Shown here piece after piece: positions 17,469 to 26,189 of a DNA stretch of 64,000 nucleotides. Below the pieces are notes generated by a model. That model did not search any database. It had not been told where the DNA came from and saw only the letters and a program-made list of their open reading frames with translations. Positions within the stretch are counted from its first letter, which is position 1, and every line of letters starts with the position of its first letter. The position numbers and the translations under genes are program-made. The DNA is from Kosakonia sp. SMBL-WEM22 (GTDB lineage: Bacteria; Pseudomonadota; Gammaproteobacteria; Enterobacterales; Enterobacteriaceae), in assembly GCF_014490785.1 (NCBI RefSeq), contig NZ_CP051488.1:434001-498000 (forward strand). The letters run 5' to 3'.

Positions 17469-18033
17469 TGGAGCGGGACAGGTTGCTCGAATTCTGTACA
17501 AGGAGATTGTTGAGGGAGATCGACGGAAAGCTGATGCGGAGTCTAATGACTCTGATTCTGGAGGGGGGGCAAGAGACTTTCGATTTCCCTACGAGGCGGT
17601 GTTGCCAGCTGTTGAGTTGATATTTCCCAATAAAATTCTCCGGGGTGGAAAGGCAGTACATCAAGGCACCTTCTTTTGGAACGAGCCGGACTCAACACAG
17701 GTTGTATCAAGAGCAGCTGAGTTTATGTCACCCACAAAGTCTCGGCCGAGAGAGGGATGGATTTCTCAGGTGCCGAAATTTTCATGTTTTGATTCGGACC
17801 GAATGCCATCAGGGGGAATTGGGAATCGCGTTTTGTTGCTTCTGATTCAGCTTCATGACCAGTCGGTTTGGCCGCACTTCGCGGAAGAAGCAACTCTTCG
17901 TGTTAAAGGCGTTTGGGATCCTTCAGTTGCTCAAGAGCTATTGAGTTGTTTGGATGCACAGCGGGCTGCTAATCGAGCCGTAATTGGCTATATCGACTTC
18001 ACGAACATGCGTAGGTTCTGTAATGGTAAGTGA
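17461..18033 (+). CDS. Unknown protein between methyltransferase and McrB genes
   Basis: A 190-residue protein overlapping the upstream gene by eight bases and McrB by eleven, so it belongs to the operon. The N-terminus (ARILYKEIVEGDRRKADAESNDSDSGGGARDFRF) is charged and probably flexible; the rest is a folded domain with YEAVLPAVELIFPNKILRGGKAVHQGTFFWNEP. I recognise no family and see no nuclease or methyltransferase motif. It might be a specificity or assembly subunit of the McrBC-like nuclease, but this is a guess from position only. Confidence 0.7.
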   Translation: MANGAGQVARILYKEIVEGDRRKADAESNDSDSGGGARDFRFPYEAVLPAVELIFPNKILRGGKAVHQGTFFWNEPDSTQVVSRAAEFMSPTKSRPREGWISQVPKFSCFDSDRMPSGGIGNRVLLLLIQLHDQSVWPHFAEEATLRVKGVWDPSVAQELLSCLDAQRAANRAVIGYIDFTNMRRFCNGK

Positions 18034-19162
18034 AAACTGCAAACAGGTGTTAAAGCTACTCGCACGTTCGCGCAACGTGCTGGTGTCTGGTGCACCTGGC
18101 ACGGGCAAGTCCAAGCTCTTGGCCGAAGTTGCTTTGGCCTTTGAAACAGCCTTTGGTCTTGCTCCTGCAGGTGGCCCGCCGCAGCTCAATCCCATGGGCG
18201 GCATTCCTATTCCCCCTGCTGCTGGGGCTGTTAAAGACATTCCTGCACCCACCAGGATGGACCGAAAAGTCTTTCGGACGGTCTTCCACCAAAACTCCAA
18301 GTACCGCGATTTCTTATCGGGCATCACGCCTGCGGTCAACAAGACAGCAGGAGACCCAGACTTCACCATCGTGAAGGGGACTCTGTACCGTGCCAGTGAG
18401 CATGCGAAGGGTGCCAATGGGGCTGCACTGTTGATCATTGATGAGATCAACCGAGGTCCTGCGGTGCAGGTGTTCGGTGGTGCCATTGTGGCCATTGAGT
18501 CCGATAAACGCTTGGCCTCTGATGGGGCCAAACTTGCTGAAACGCAGTTCTTTGAAATGCTCGATCCCTTCTCTGGTGATGTGATCGAATACGCACTGCC
18601 CCATGACCTCTATATCTTGGCTGCGATGAATCAGGCCGATGCGTCTGTAGAGCCCTTGGATGTCGCGTTCTTGCGTCGTTGGGAACCTATGCGCCTAGAG
18701 CCCGATGAAGCGGCTTTGCGGACGTTTTACGGTTTGAGTGCCAAGGGTGTCAATGCATTACCTGATGTACCTGCCAGCGTGAACGATGCCTTGGAGGCTT
18801 CGGTGAGTGCCTGGATTGCTGTAAACGCGCAAATTGCTCTGGGCCGTGGTCCCGAGTTTCAGATCGGGCATGGTGTACTGATGTCGGATGTGAAGCCGCA
18901 AACATTGGGCCTTAATGAAGCTTTGGGCACGCTCTGTGTAGGGTGGGCGAAGGTGCGGGCACACGTAGAAGAGGTATTCTTCGGGGACACACGAGGAATT
19001 GCAGCGGCTCTTAATGCGCTCGATGGGCCAGCCTTTAATCCGTTCAAGCTCACCGAGACAACTTTTGCGGATGATTTACGCTTTCGTTTTGAAGGGCCCA
19101 CGAATTTTGCTGAGAACAATATCTACGCGGCTCTCAGGGCATTTGCCAATCCGAGGGGGTAG
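18023..19162 (+). CDS. McrB-like AAA+ NTPase
   Basis: A 379-residue AAA+ protein. Walker A is GAPGTGKSKLL near residue 24, Walker B is LLIIDEINRGP near residue 136, and MNQADASVEPLDVAFLRRW near residue 200 matches the McrB MNxxD-type signature and arginine finger. Family members use GTP to move along DNA and activate the McrC nuclease. There is no N-terminal DNA-recognition domain here (the protein starts almost at Walker A), so target recognition must come from another subunit. The ATG at 18023 is chosen because upstream residues overlap the preceding gene. Confidence 0.9.
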   Translation: MVSENCKQVLKLLARSRNVLVSGAPGTGKSKLLAEVALAFETAFGLAPAGGPPQLNPMGGIPIPPAAGAVKDIPAPTRMDRKVFRTVFHQNSKYRDFLSGITPAVNKTAGDPDFTIVKGTLYRASEHAKGANGAALLIIDEINRGPAVQVFGGAIVAIESDKRLASDGAKLAETQFFEMLDPFSGDVIEYALPHDLYILAAMNQADASVEPLDVAFLRRWEPMRLEPDEAALRTFYGLSAKGVNALPDVPASVNDALEASVSAWIAVNAQIALGRGPEFQIGHGVLMSDVKPQTLGLNEALGTLCVGWAKVRAHVEEVFFGDTRGIAAALNALDGPAFNPFKLTETTFADDLRFRFEGPTNFAENNIYAALRAFANPRG

Positions 19163-19165
19163 CAC

Positions 19166-20470
19166 GTGGTGAACCCCCGAACACGGCTGTCCCTAGTTGA
19201 GTACGGTACACCCGTTGACCTGAGCCGTGCGATTGCTGAAGCGATTGGGGTGGATCGCACGAAGGCCAACAGCCTTTTATTGGAGGCTGGGAACCGGGCT
19301 GCGTCGAGCTTGAGGCTTAGCTACAACCCTATCAGTGTGGATGCCAAGGGCACACGTGCCATCGATTTTGCGGGCCTCATTCGCCTGGCACCTTCACTGG
19401 AACTGGAAGTTGCTCCCAAGTTTTTGGGACTTGACGACACAGATGCAGCGTGGCGCGAAGATTTCTTTTTCCTCTCCACGCTTTCACGTCATGGGCGCCT
19501 CTTGGCTTCCGAACGCTTATCGGCATCAGGTGGTACCCCAAGGGATTTGTCTACGCTGGTAGCTCGTTCCATCACGAGCATGTACGAGGCCCGTAAACGT
19601 CGGCCACTGCGCAGCTATCGTAGTGTGCGTGAAGCAGACTTCTTCATCGATGGGGATCCTGATCCGGTGGATCTCATCTTTCCTTCACCTGATGGCTTTG
19701 AGCAAGAGCTCATTCGCTTTGATCGCAAGAACGGTTGGAACGGGGATATCGTGGCAGCGGCCAGGGAGTTACTCCCTGAAGTAAGTGACCCTTCAGCTGC
19801 AAGTTCGCTGGTGCGTTTGATTGAAGACCTTTCGCCTCAGAACGTTGCTGCTAACCGTCGAAACCCCATTCCTGCACGGCACCGAGCGTGGAAGCCACTG
19901 CATGAGCTGTCTATCGATGTGCTCGGAGGCCTGGGGCTTAACTACAAGCAGGGACAGGCCCATGCACCTGGTTACTTAGTGAATACCTGGCGCGTGTGGG
20001 AAGATCTGTTAACGGTGGCCGCACGATTGGGCTTTGGTCGCAGTGCTGTAGTGCCCCAACAGGGCTATCCCTTAGGCACTAAGATCAGGATGATTACCGG
20101 CGCTGTGAGCAAGCTTTCAGTGTACCCAGACTGTGTAATTGAGCTCGATGGAACAAGGCCCAGGATGCTGCTGGATGCCAAGTACAAGGGCCACGTGGAG
20201 AAGGGACAGCTTCGCATCAGTGAAGCTGACATCTACGAAGCCCTGGCCTTCTCCAAGGCTACTGGATGCAACCTAGTGGCACTAGCCTATCCTGCACAAC
20301 CAAGCGATGCCCCGCAGCCCGTAGGGACGTGCACTGTCTTTGAAAAGGCTGTAGTGGATGCCGTGCAAATCGTGGGCATTCAGATTGAGAGCCGCCTGAT
20401 TTCTAGGGCGGGAGCTCTCAGATTATTTGCCACAAACATGGCTGCTGGGGTTACAGCAGCCTTTGTGTGA
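19166..20470 (+). CDS. McrC-like PD-(D/E)XK nuclease subunit
   Basis: A 434-residue protein that begins with GTG three bases after the McrB stop. The N-terminal part is the McrC stalk domain (IDFAGLIRLAPSLELEVAPKFLGLDD). The C-terminal part has the nuclease motif: YPDCVIELDG near residue 320 and MLLDAKYKGH near residue 335, giving D...DxK. It cleaves DNA when activated by McrB. With the two methyltransferases the set resembles the LlaJI type of restriction system. Confidence 0.9.
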   Translation: MVNPRTRLSLVEYGTPVDLSRAIAEAIGVDRTKANSLLLEAGNRAASSLRLSYNPISVDAKGTRAIDFAGLIRLAPSLELEVAPKFLGLDDTDAAWREDFFFLSTLSRHGRLLASERLSASGGTPRDLSTLVARSITSMYEARKRRPLRSYRSVREADFFIDGDPDPVDLIFPSPDGFEQELIRFDRKNGWNGDIVAAARELLPEVSDPSAASSLVRLIEDLSPQNVAANRRNPIPARHRAWKPLHELSIDVLGGLGLNYKQGQAHAPGYLVNTWRVWEDLLTVAARLGFGRSAVVPQQGYPLGTKIRMITGAVSKLSVYPDCVIELDGTRPRMLLDAKYKGHVEKGQLRISEADIYEALAFSKATGCNLVALAYPAQPSDAPQPVGTCTVFEKAVVDAVQIVGIQIESRLISRAGALRLFATNMAAGVTAAFV

Positions 20471-20934
20471 TTGATTCAAGGGCTTCTTCCTAACAGATTT
20501 AGCGATGGTTGATTTTACATTTAGGGGCGGTATGAAAACGTTTAACATTGTCGGTAGCCAGGAGCTTGACTGCGCCATAACAGCAGGTTAAGTAGTTCCA
20601 AGTGTTGGCGCACCAATATGCCTTTAAGGCTTTCTAATCGCTAAGTATAAAACTTTATTTCTACGGATCCGACCGGCAGGTGCGCCCGGCCTCTGGTCTA
20701 GGATGATAATTCCCTTTTTTCGAACAAAAAAACACCGTTCCAGGCGGCTTTTGCCGTTAGTTAGTATTAAACTTTATTTTCATCCCGCACGAGGCGTGGA
20801 CATTTCATAAATGATTTGATGGTTATTACTTCACCGGGATTACGATCCTCTATCAGGTTAAACATGTTATCCCTGCCATGAACTCTGCATCAGCCATCTG
20901 GTGTATGCTGCGTAAGTCAAAAAGGATGAATCGC

Positions 20935-20997
20935 CATGGGTTTAACAGTCACCTGGAAGGCGTCAGTCCGGAGGCCTTCGAAAAGGCCTCACCGTGA
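20935..20997 (+). pseudogene. IS3-family transposase C-terminal remnant
   Basis: The last 20 codons of an IS3-type OrfB are readable (FNSHLEGVSPEAFEKAS then stop), matching the common tail in which a histidine and GVSPEAFE occur. No upstream transposase sequence remains. It lies between the transposon right end and the second T4SS block, so this ICE site has been hit more than once. The rest of 20800-21430 shows no gene; it should contain the promoter of the downstream operon. Confidence 0.6.
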
Positions 20998-21431
20998 GGA
21001 CAGATACTGTCTGCGGAAGCGGGGGCATTCCAAAGTGCCTGCTGCTGATCATCAAAACTTCAGCCACTGCCCGGTTTAGTCCGCCCCCGGATCCTCCTCA
21101 GACCGAGCCGTCAGTCCGACTGCGCTATGGGCCCTGACCCAAAACTGAAGTTCGCGCACCTACGCAAAATCTGTAATTACTCGACTGTTTAGCTGAGCCA
21201 AATTTTACGTATGAGCGTAGTTTTCAGCCCCGTTTTTCTCAGATTAAGCCACCAAAACAGTTTTCACACGGCTTGCGCACGCAGCGGTCAGTCAGAACAG
21301 TTAAAGCAGTGGGAAAGGAAAATTCTAAACTTGCAGATTAATTTTTTAGTTCTGAAAATGAGTTTATTGCGGCTTTTATGAACGGCCGCGGGCACGCTGA
21401 CAGACGATTCAGTCTGACGGAGTCCCGATTC

Positions 21432-21830
21432 ATGAAACTGACCCCTCTTGTTTTCCTGCCGGCTCTGCTGCCGGCATCCGTACTGGCCGGCACGGTTGTC
21501 TTCACTGACAGCCATCATTTGCCGACAAATCTGCCACCGGGTGTGCCGGTGGTGCTTCTCGATGGTCCTGACCAGCTGCAGGCCGACATGTTCGGGGAAC
21601 TGCCTGCAGACCCGCAGCAGGCTGAGGCACAGGTCAGGCAGGTTATGGCGTCTCCTGCCTGGCAACAAAAACAGCAGCTGCTGAATGATTCCTATCGGCA
21701 GGTGGTCCGGGCCTGGGAACTGGGCATTAAAAAAGTGCCGGCGGTGGTGTTTGATGACCGCGATGTGGTGTACGGCACTACGGATGTGGCCGTGGCCACG
21801 TCCCTGCGTAACCGGGGAGGTGGTCAGTGA
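21432..21830 (+). CDS. ICE conjugation protein (TIGR03757, thioredoxin-like)
   Basis: The ATG at 21432 follows GGAG by about nine bases; the product begins with a signal peptide (LTPLVFLPALLPASVLA). The protein of about 132 residues ends with WELGIKKVPAVVFDDRDVVYGTTDVAVA, the TIGR03757 pattern that resembles TrbC/TraW-type proteins. It acts in the periplasm. It overlaps the next gene by four bases and opens the second T4SS operon. Confidence 0.9.
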   Translation: MKLTPLVFLPALLPASVLAGTVVFTDSHHLPTNLPPGVPVVLLDGPDQLQADMFGELPADPQQAEAQVRQVMASPAWQQKQQLLNDSYRQVVRAWELGIKKVPAVVFDDRDVVYGTTDVAVATSLRNRGGGQ

Positions 21831-22819
21831 TGACAAAACCTTCCCGCCTCAGAACCACGCTGTGCTCGCTGGGTGTTGCGACTGTGCTGGGTACGGCAAC
21901 CGCGCCGGCCGCTGTAGCGGCGCTCAATACTGCGCAGATTATTGCCAGTGCCGTGTCGCAAAACTGTATCAGCTGGCGTGTGAGCGGCATCTGTTACTGG
22001 CTGTTCTGCACCCCCTTTGGCTGCAAAGTGCGCACGTCGGTCAAGGTCACCCACTTCATCCCCCAGACAGTCGTTTCGACCTATGTCGCGCCGGGTGGCA
22101 ACCCGTGGCAGGAAATGGCGTTTGTCAGCCAGAGTGCCGGTGGGCTGGAGAATGCGGTGACCCGCGGGCTTTCCGGTGTTTCTGCCGGAGGAGCTAATCC
22201 GGCCGACATGAAAAATCCCGGTCAGCGCAAGTCCGCTGTTCGTTTCAAGTATGCCGATGCGATTGGCCACCCGGCCACCTCCCTCATTGGCGGCAGTATT
22301 CCGGGCTATTCCTGTGATACCGCCGCCACGCCGTTAATGCCTTACTTCCTGAGTACGCTGGATTCGGCGGCCTGGCGCACGGGCGTGCCGGAGTCGCTCT
22401 ATCCGGAAGCGCTTGTGCCCGGTCAGCGGGAAATTGGCAGTCAGGCCGCAGCGAATATGTGGGGCAACGTCTATCCCCGTTCGGGGTTTGTCAGCCAGAC
22501 CGATGATGACAAAGCCTCTGCCGTGGTGGCGCAGCGCGTGGCAGACATTATCACCCGCGCCGGGCAGCCGCACGTGTATCAGGTGCTTAAAGGCGACCGC
22601 CATGACGGGTACTGGCCACCGGGCGAGGCCACGGAAAATACCGGCACACGCAATCACAAATGGCAGCGGCTGGCCCCCCACATGACACAGTCCTGTGCCG
22701 TTTTCCCGGACGGGAGCCACACCGCCGCGAGCGATAACAACGAAGCCTTTGCGCTCTGGCAGCCCTACAGCTGCTGCAAAAAGCGCGGGCAGAAATTTCT
22801 GGGCAGCACTGATATCTGA
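21827..22819 (+). CDS. ICE conjugation protein (TIGR03756, TraU-like)
   Basis: A 330-residue exported protein. After a signal peptide it has the cysteine-rich segment SQNCISWRVSGICYWLFCTPFGCKVRTSVKVTHFIPQ, matching TIGR03756 and resembling TraU of F-type systems. Disulfides in the periplasm are expected. The C-terminus ends with FALWQPYSCCKKRGQKFLGS. It is coupled to both neighbours. Confidence 0.92.
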   Translation: MMTKPSRLRTTLCSLGVATVLGTATAPAAVAALNTAQIIASAVSQNCISWRVSGICYWLFCTPFGCKVRTSVKVTHFIPQTVVSTYVAPGGNPWQEMAFVSQSAGGLENAVTRGLSGVSAGGANPADMKNPGQRKSAVRFKYADAIGHPATSLIGGSIPGYSCDTAATPLMPYFLSTLDSAAWRTGVPESLYPEALVPGQREIGSQAAANMWGNVYPRSGFVSQTDDDKASAVVAQRVADIITRAGQPHVYQVLKGDRHDGYWPPGEATENTGTRNHKWQRLAPHMTQSCAVFPDGSHTAASDNNEAFALWQPYSCCKKRGQKFLGSTDI

Positions 22820-24294
22820 TGAGGAAAACCGTGAAAAAATCACCTTCATTTTCAGCCGTTCGCGTAAGCCTGCTGCTGACCGGCTCCCTGCTGACGGTCC
22901 TTCCGGCGGCTCATGCGGCCGACGATGACAATACCATCCTCGGCATGTCCCTGCCGCAGGTGAACAACAGCGCCATCGGTTACGGCAAGTCCGTGGATGG
23001 GGCGGTGTCGGACAAGCTGTTCTACACCCTCGGCGGTGGGTCGGTCATTTCCCAGCCGGCCACGCGGGGCAATATGCAGAAGCTGGGGCTGAACACCGGC
23101 TGGAGCAGTGACATGATGTGCGGCAATTTTGACCTGAAAACCACCGTCGGCAACCAGCTCAACGGCGTCACATCCGGCTTTAAAAACCTGATGGGCGACG
23201 TGATTCAGGGGGCCACCGGTGCCGTGGCCAGTCTGCCGGCGATGGTCATTCAGCGGGCCAACCCCGGTCTGTATGACATGCTCACCAACGGGGTTCTTCA
23301 GGCCAATGTGTCATTCGACAAGGCGCAGCTCAACTGCCAGAACATGGCGAAAAAGATGATGGATTTCAGCGACAGCAGTAACTGGACGCAGCAGGCCATG
23401 ATGGATGAGTACAAGTCCATCGTGAACAGCGGTGACGCTGATGCGGTCCGGGCCGATGATGCAGGCAGGAATGCCACCGGCGCGTCGGGCAGCAACTGGA
23501 TCGGGGGAGAGAAACGCGGCGGCGCGGGCCAGCCTGCCATCCGTGTCACCCATGACCTGATCGCTGCCGGCTACAACATGATGAACGGTCTGCCGGTCAC
23601 GGCTAACTCAACGGTGGGCAGCAGCAGTTGTAACGGCGGCGCGTGCTCTAAATTCGGCAGCGCGGAAGAGGCGGCAGCCATGACGGTGAAGGTGCTGGGC
23701 GACAAATCCATGCGCACCTGCGCCAACGCCAGCGAATGCACCAGTGGTGATGCCGGGAACCAGCCCGGGACGACCGTTGCCGGCACCGGCTTTGCGCCCC
23801 TGCTGGAAGACGCAACCAAAGCCAACGCGGAGCAGCTGGTGAAACTGGTCAACGGTACGGAGAAGCCCACGGCGGAGAATCTGGCGAAGCTGAAGACCGG
23901 CGGGCTGCCGGTGACGGCCGGCGTGATTAAAGCCCTGCAGCGTGATCCGGATAATGCGGCCCTGACCGCCCGCCTTGCCGGCGAGCTGGCGATGTCCGAC
24001 ACGGTGGAAACGGCCCTGCTGATGCGCCGCATGATGGTCACCGGTATGTCAGAGCCCAATGCCGCCGCTCAGCCAAAGGCAATCGGAGCTGCCGGTGAGC
24101 GCATTGAGGCACTAGACCGTGAAATCGCGGCGCTCAAAACCGAGATGGAAATGAAACGCGAGCTGTCCCGCAACTCGGTGCTGACCATTATCGAGCGCGA
24201 AAACCAGCGTGTTGAAACCAACCCGCAGACCCAGGCAGATGACAATACCGACAGCCGCTTCAATCAGATGGCCACGCCGAAACAGGCCGAATGA
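22819..24294 (+). CDS. ICE conjugation protein (TIGR03755)
   Basis: A 491-residue exported protein (signal peptide ending AAHAAD). Features are alanine- and glycine-rich segments, several Cys residues (SSSCNGGACSKFG; MRTCANASECTSG) and a C-terminal coiled coil (RIEALDREIAALKTEMEMKRELSRN). This matches TIGR03755 (PFL_4711), comparable to the TraH-type pilus assembly proteins. It acts in the periplasm next to the TraU- and TraG-like proteins. Confidence 0.9.
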   Translation: MRKTVKKSPSFSAVRVSLLLTGSLLTVLPAAHAADDDNTILGMSLPQVNNSAIGYGKSVDGAVSDKLFYTLGGGSVISQPATRGNMQKLGLNTGWSSDMMCGNFDLKTTVGNQLNGVTSGFKNLMGDVIQGATGAVASLPAMVIQRANPGLYDMLTNGVLQANVSFDKAQLNCQNMAKKMMDFSDSSNWTQQAMMDEYKSIVNSGDADAVRADDAGRNATGASGSNWIGGEKRGGAGQPAIRVTHDLIAAGYNMMNGLPVTANSTVGSSSCNGGACSKFGSAEEAAAMTVKVLGDKSMRTCANASECTSGDAGNQPGTTVAGTGFAPLLEDATKANAEQLVKLVNGTEKPTAENLAKLKTGGLPVTAGVIKALQRDPDNAALTARLAGELAMSDTVETALLMRRMMVTGMSEPNAAAQPKAIGAAGERIEALDREIAALKTEMEMKRELSRNSVLTIIERENQRVETNPQTQADDNTDSRFNQMATPKQAE

Positions 24295-24304
24295 GGGAAC
24301 AGGT

Positions 24305-24643
24305 ATGCACAATAAAATGACTGTCAGGAAAGTCCTGACCCGTGCCGGCATCTTTCTGGCCTGCATGGCGCTGTTCATGGTGGTTTCGCTGATGGTGGCC
24401 GACACCGCCATGAAACACCCGGGGGAGGCTGCTGCATTCCGGCACTGGATGCAGTCGACGCGTTACGGCTGGCTGATATGGCGGCTGGCGCTGTATGCGC
24501 TGGTTGCGTGGGGCCTCTGGAAAATCCGATATGCGCCGGGTTTCCGGGAAGAATACCGGCGGCCGCTGCTGCGCATCAGCGTGGCCAGTGTGCTTTTTAT
24601 CGCGGTGTGTGAGTACGCGATGTTTACCGCTCCGGGAGCCTGA
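24305..24643 (+). CDS. Small ICE membrane protein
   Basis: A 112-residue protein with three hydrophobic helices (AGIFLACMALFMVVSLMVA, WLIWRLALYALVAWGLW, ISVASVLFIAVCEYAM). It sits between TIGR03755 and the TraG-N gene, where PFL_4712-like small membrane proteins occur. The ATG at 24305 follows an AGGGAACAGG stretch. No enzymatic motif is visible. Confidence 0.8.
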   Translation: MHNKMTVRKVLTRAGIFLACMALFMVVSLMVADTAMKHPGEAAAFRHWMQSTRYGWLIWRLALYALVAWGLWKIRYAPGFREEYRRPLLRISVASVLFIAVCEYAMFTAPGA

Positions 24644-24645
24644 CG

Positions 24646-26169
24646 ATGACAACAAACAGCTATCTTGAGTATTTTCTCACGCTGCTCGGCTGGGTGATCA
24701 ATAACGGTCTGTGGAACGTTCTGCTGGGCACCGGCCTTTTTGTTCTGCCGCTGGCATTTAAGGTGGTGGGTATCTGGCTGAAGGTCCGCGAAGAAGGAGA
24801 GGATGAAGGCAACAAGGGGATGCTGTCGCTGCCCCGTATTGAAAACGCGCTGTATGCCGGGTTCCTGGTGATGCTCGCCTGCTGTGTGCCGCTGATTAAC
24901 GTCAGCCTCAGCACAATGCAGTACGACACGACCCGGGCCAAAACCTGTGGCGTCTGGACGCCAAAAGCGCCGGATGAAAGCGGTTATGCCGGCGTGGTCT
25001 CCAGTCTCAACGACCAGACGGCTGCGGCCCCGGTGTGGTGGGTGCTGATTCATAAACTCTCCAAAGGGGTTACCCAGGCGGCCGTGGCGACCATTCCCTG
25101 CCGGCCGGACATGCGGCAAATCCGCTTTGAGGTGCAGCACACGCGTATCGATAACAAAGCGCTGGCGCAGGAGCTGCAGGACTTCACCAACGACTGTTAC
25201 TCCGTCGCGCTCTATCTGTGGAAGCAGCAGGACCAGGGGCAGACAAAGGACAAAACCACGCTGCGTGATATCGAATGGATCGGCAGCAGTACCTTCCTGA
25301 GCCGTTACTATCCGTCGCTGCAGTCGAAACTACCCCGGGCTGCGTTCCCATGGGCCGACAGCCGGGACAGCGGCCGGCCCAATACCGGGAGAGGAGGCTA
25401 TCCCACCTGCAGCGAGTGGTGGAGCAGTGCGGATACCGGTCTGAAAGCCCGCGTGAAGGACCAGGCCGACCCCGATATGTGGCTTCGTATCTCGGCCGCC
25501 ATGAAAATGTCAGGCTTTAATGACAGTGACTATCGGGAGGCCGTCATTCGTCGGTTGGTCAGCCCGGAAAGCCTGACAGTCTCACAGACCGGGCGCGTGT
25601 ATGCCGGCTATGGCGGCAACGCCGATTTTACCCTTGATAATGCTGCGGCGCGTGTGGCGTCTGTTGCCGGGGCCTCTCTGGGCAGTCTGGCCGCATTCCC
25701 GGCGTTCGATGCGATGCGGCAGGCGCTGCCGATGGTGCAGGCCATCCTGCTGATGGCAGTCTACGTCATGTTACCGCTTATCCTGGCGTTTGCGGCCTAT
25801 GAGTTCAAAACCGTTATTACGCTGACCTTTGTGATATTCGCCCTGAACTTCCTGACGTTCTGGTGGGAACTGGCGCGCTGGCTCGACAGCTGGTTACTGA
25901 CCGCATTGTACAGTTCAGATACTCACAGCCGCTTTAATATGGCGGGACTGCAGAACAGTACCGATGACCTGATTATGAATCTGGTGATGGGCACTATGTT
26001 TCTGGTACTGCCTGCTGTATGGCTGGGGGCGCTTTCGTGGGCAGGGGTTAACGTGGGTGTTGCTGTAAGTGCTGCCTTTCAAAAAGGTACTGAAACTGCT
26101 CAAAATACAGGAGGTAAACTCGGAGAAGCCGCTGGCAATGCAGTCGCCAGTAAAGCAACCAAATTGTAG
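24646..26169 (+). CDS. TraG N-terminal-domain conjugation protein
   Basis: A 507-residue inner-membrane protein corresponding to the TraG_N domain: a helix near the start (LYAGFLVMLACCVPLINV), a large periplasmic part, and a cluster of helices at 360-470 (AILLMAVYVMLPLILAFAAYEF, TLTFVIFALNFLTFWWELARWL, MGTMFLVLPAVWLGALSWAGV). It lacks the C-terminal entry-exclusion part of F TraG. It is needed for pilus assembly and mating-pair stabilisation in F-like systems. It ends the second T4SS operon. Confidence 0.9.
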   Translation: MTTNSYLEYFLTLLGWVINNGLWNVLLGTGLFVLPLAFKVVGIWLKVREEGEDEGNKGMLSLPRIENALYAGFLVMLACCVPLINVSLSTMQYDTTRAKTCGVWTPKAPDESGYAGVVSSLNDQTAAAPVWWVLIHKLSKGVTQAAVATIPCRPDMRQIRFEVQHTRIDNKALAQELQDFTNDCYSVALYLWKQQDQGQTKDKTTLRDIEWIGSSTFLSRYYPSLQSKLPRAAFPWADSRDSGRPNTGRGGYPTCSEWWSSADTGLKARVKDQADPDMWLRISAAMKMSGFNDSDYREAVIRRLVSPESLTVSQTGRVYAGYGGNADFTLDNAAARVASVAGASLGSLAAFPAFDAMRQALPMVQAILLMAVYVMLPLILAFAAYEFKTVITLTFVIFALNFLTFWWELARWLDSWLLTALYSSDTHSRFNMAGLQNSTDDLIMNLVMGTMFLVLPAVWLGALSWAGVNVGVAVSAAFQKGTETAQNTGGKLGEAAGNAVASKATKL

Positions 26170-26189
26170 TTTTACCAGTACATTTATCC

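Larger units (their letters stand above)
13580..20789. mobile_element. 7.2-kb transposon with Tn7-like ends carrying a methyltransferase/McrBC locus
   Basis: The left end reads TGTGGAATGAAAATAAAGTT and the right end, read inward, TGCGGGATGAAAATAAAGTT; 21 of the first 24 positions agree as inverted repeats. The 5-bp sequence CGAGG flanks both sides (13575-13579 and 20790-20794), as expected for a target-site duplication. Each end has a second inner copy of the motif (13607-13625; 20641-20661, inverted). The GAxAATAAAGT core resembles, from memory, the TnsB sites of Tn7, which also makes 5-bp duplications and begins TGTGG. No transposase gene lies inside, so the element is non-autonomous or decayed. 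The cargo has lower GC and other codon use than the ICE genes. Confidence 0.85.
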
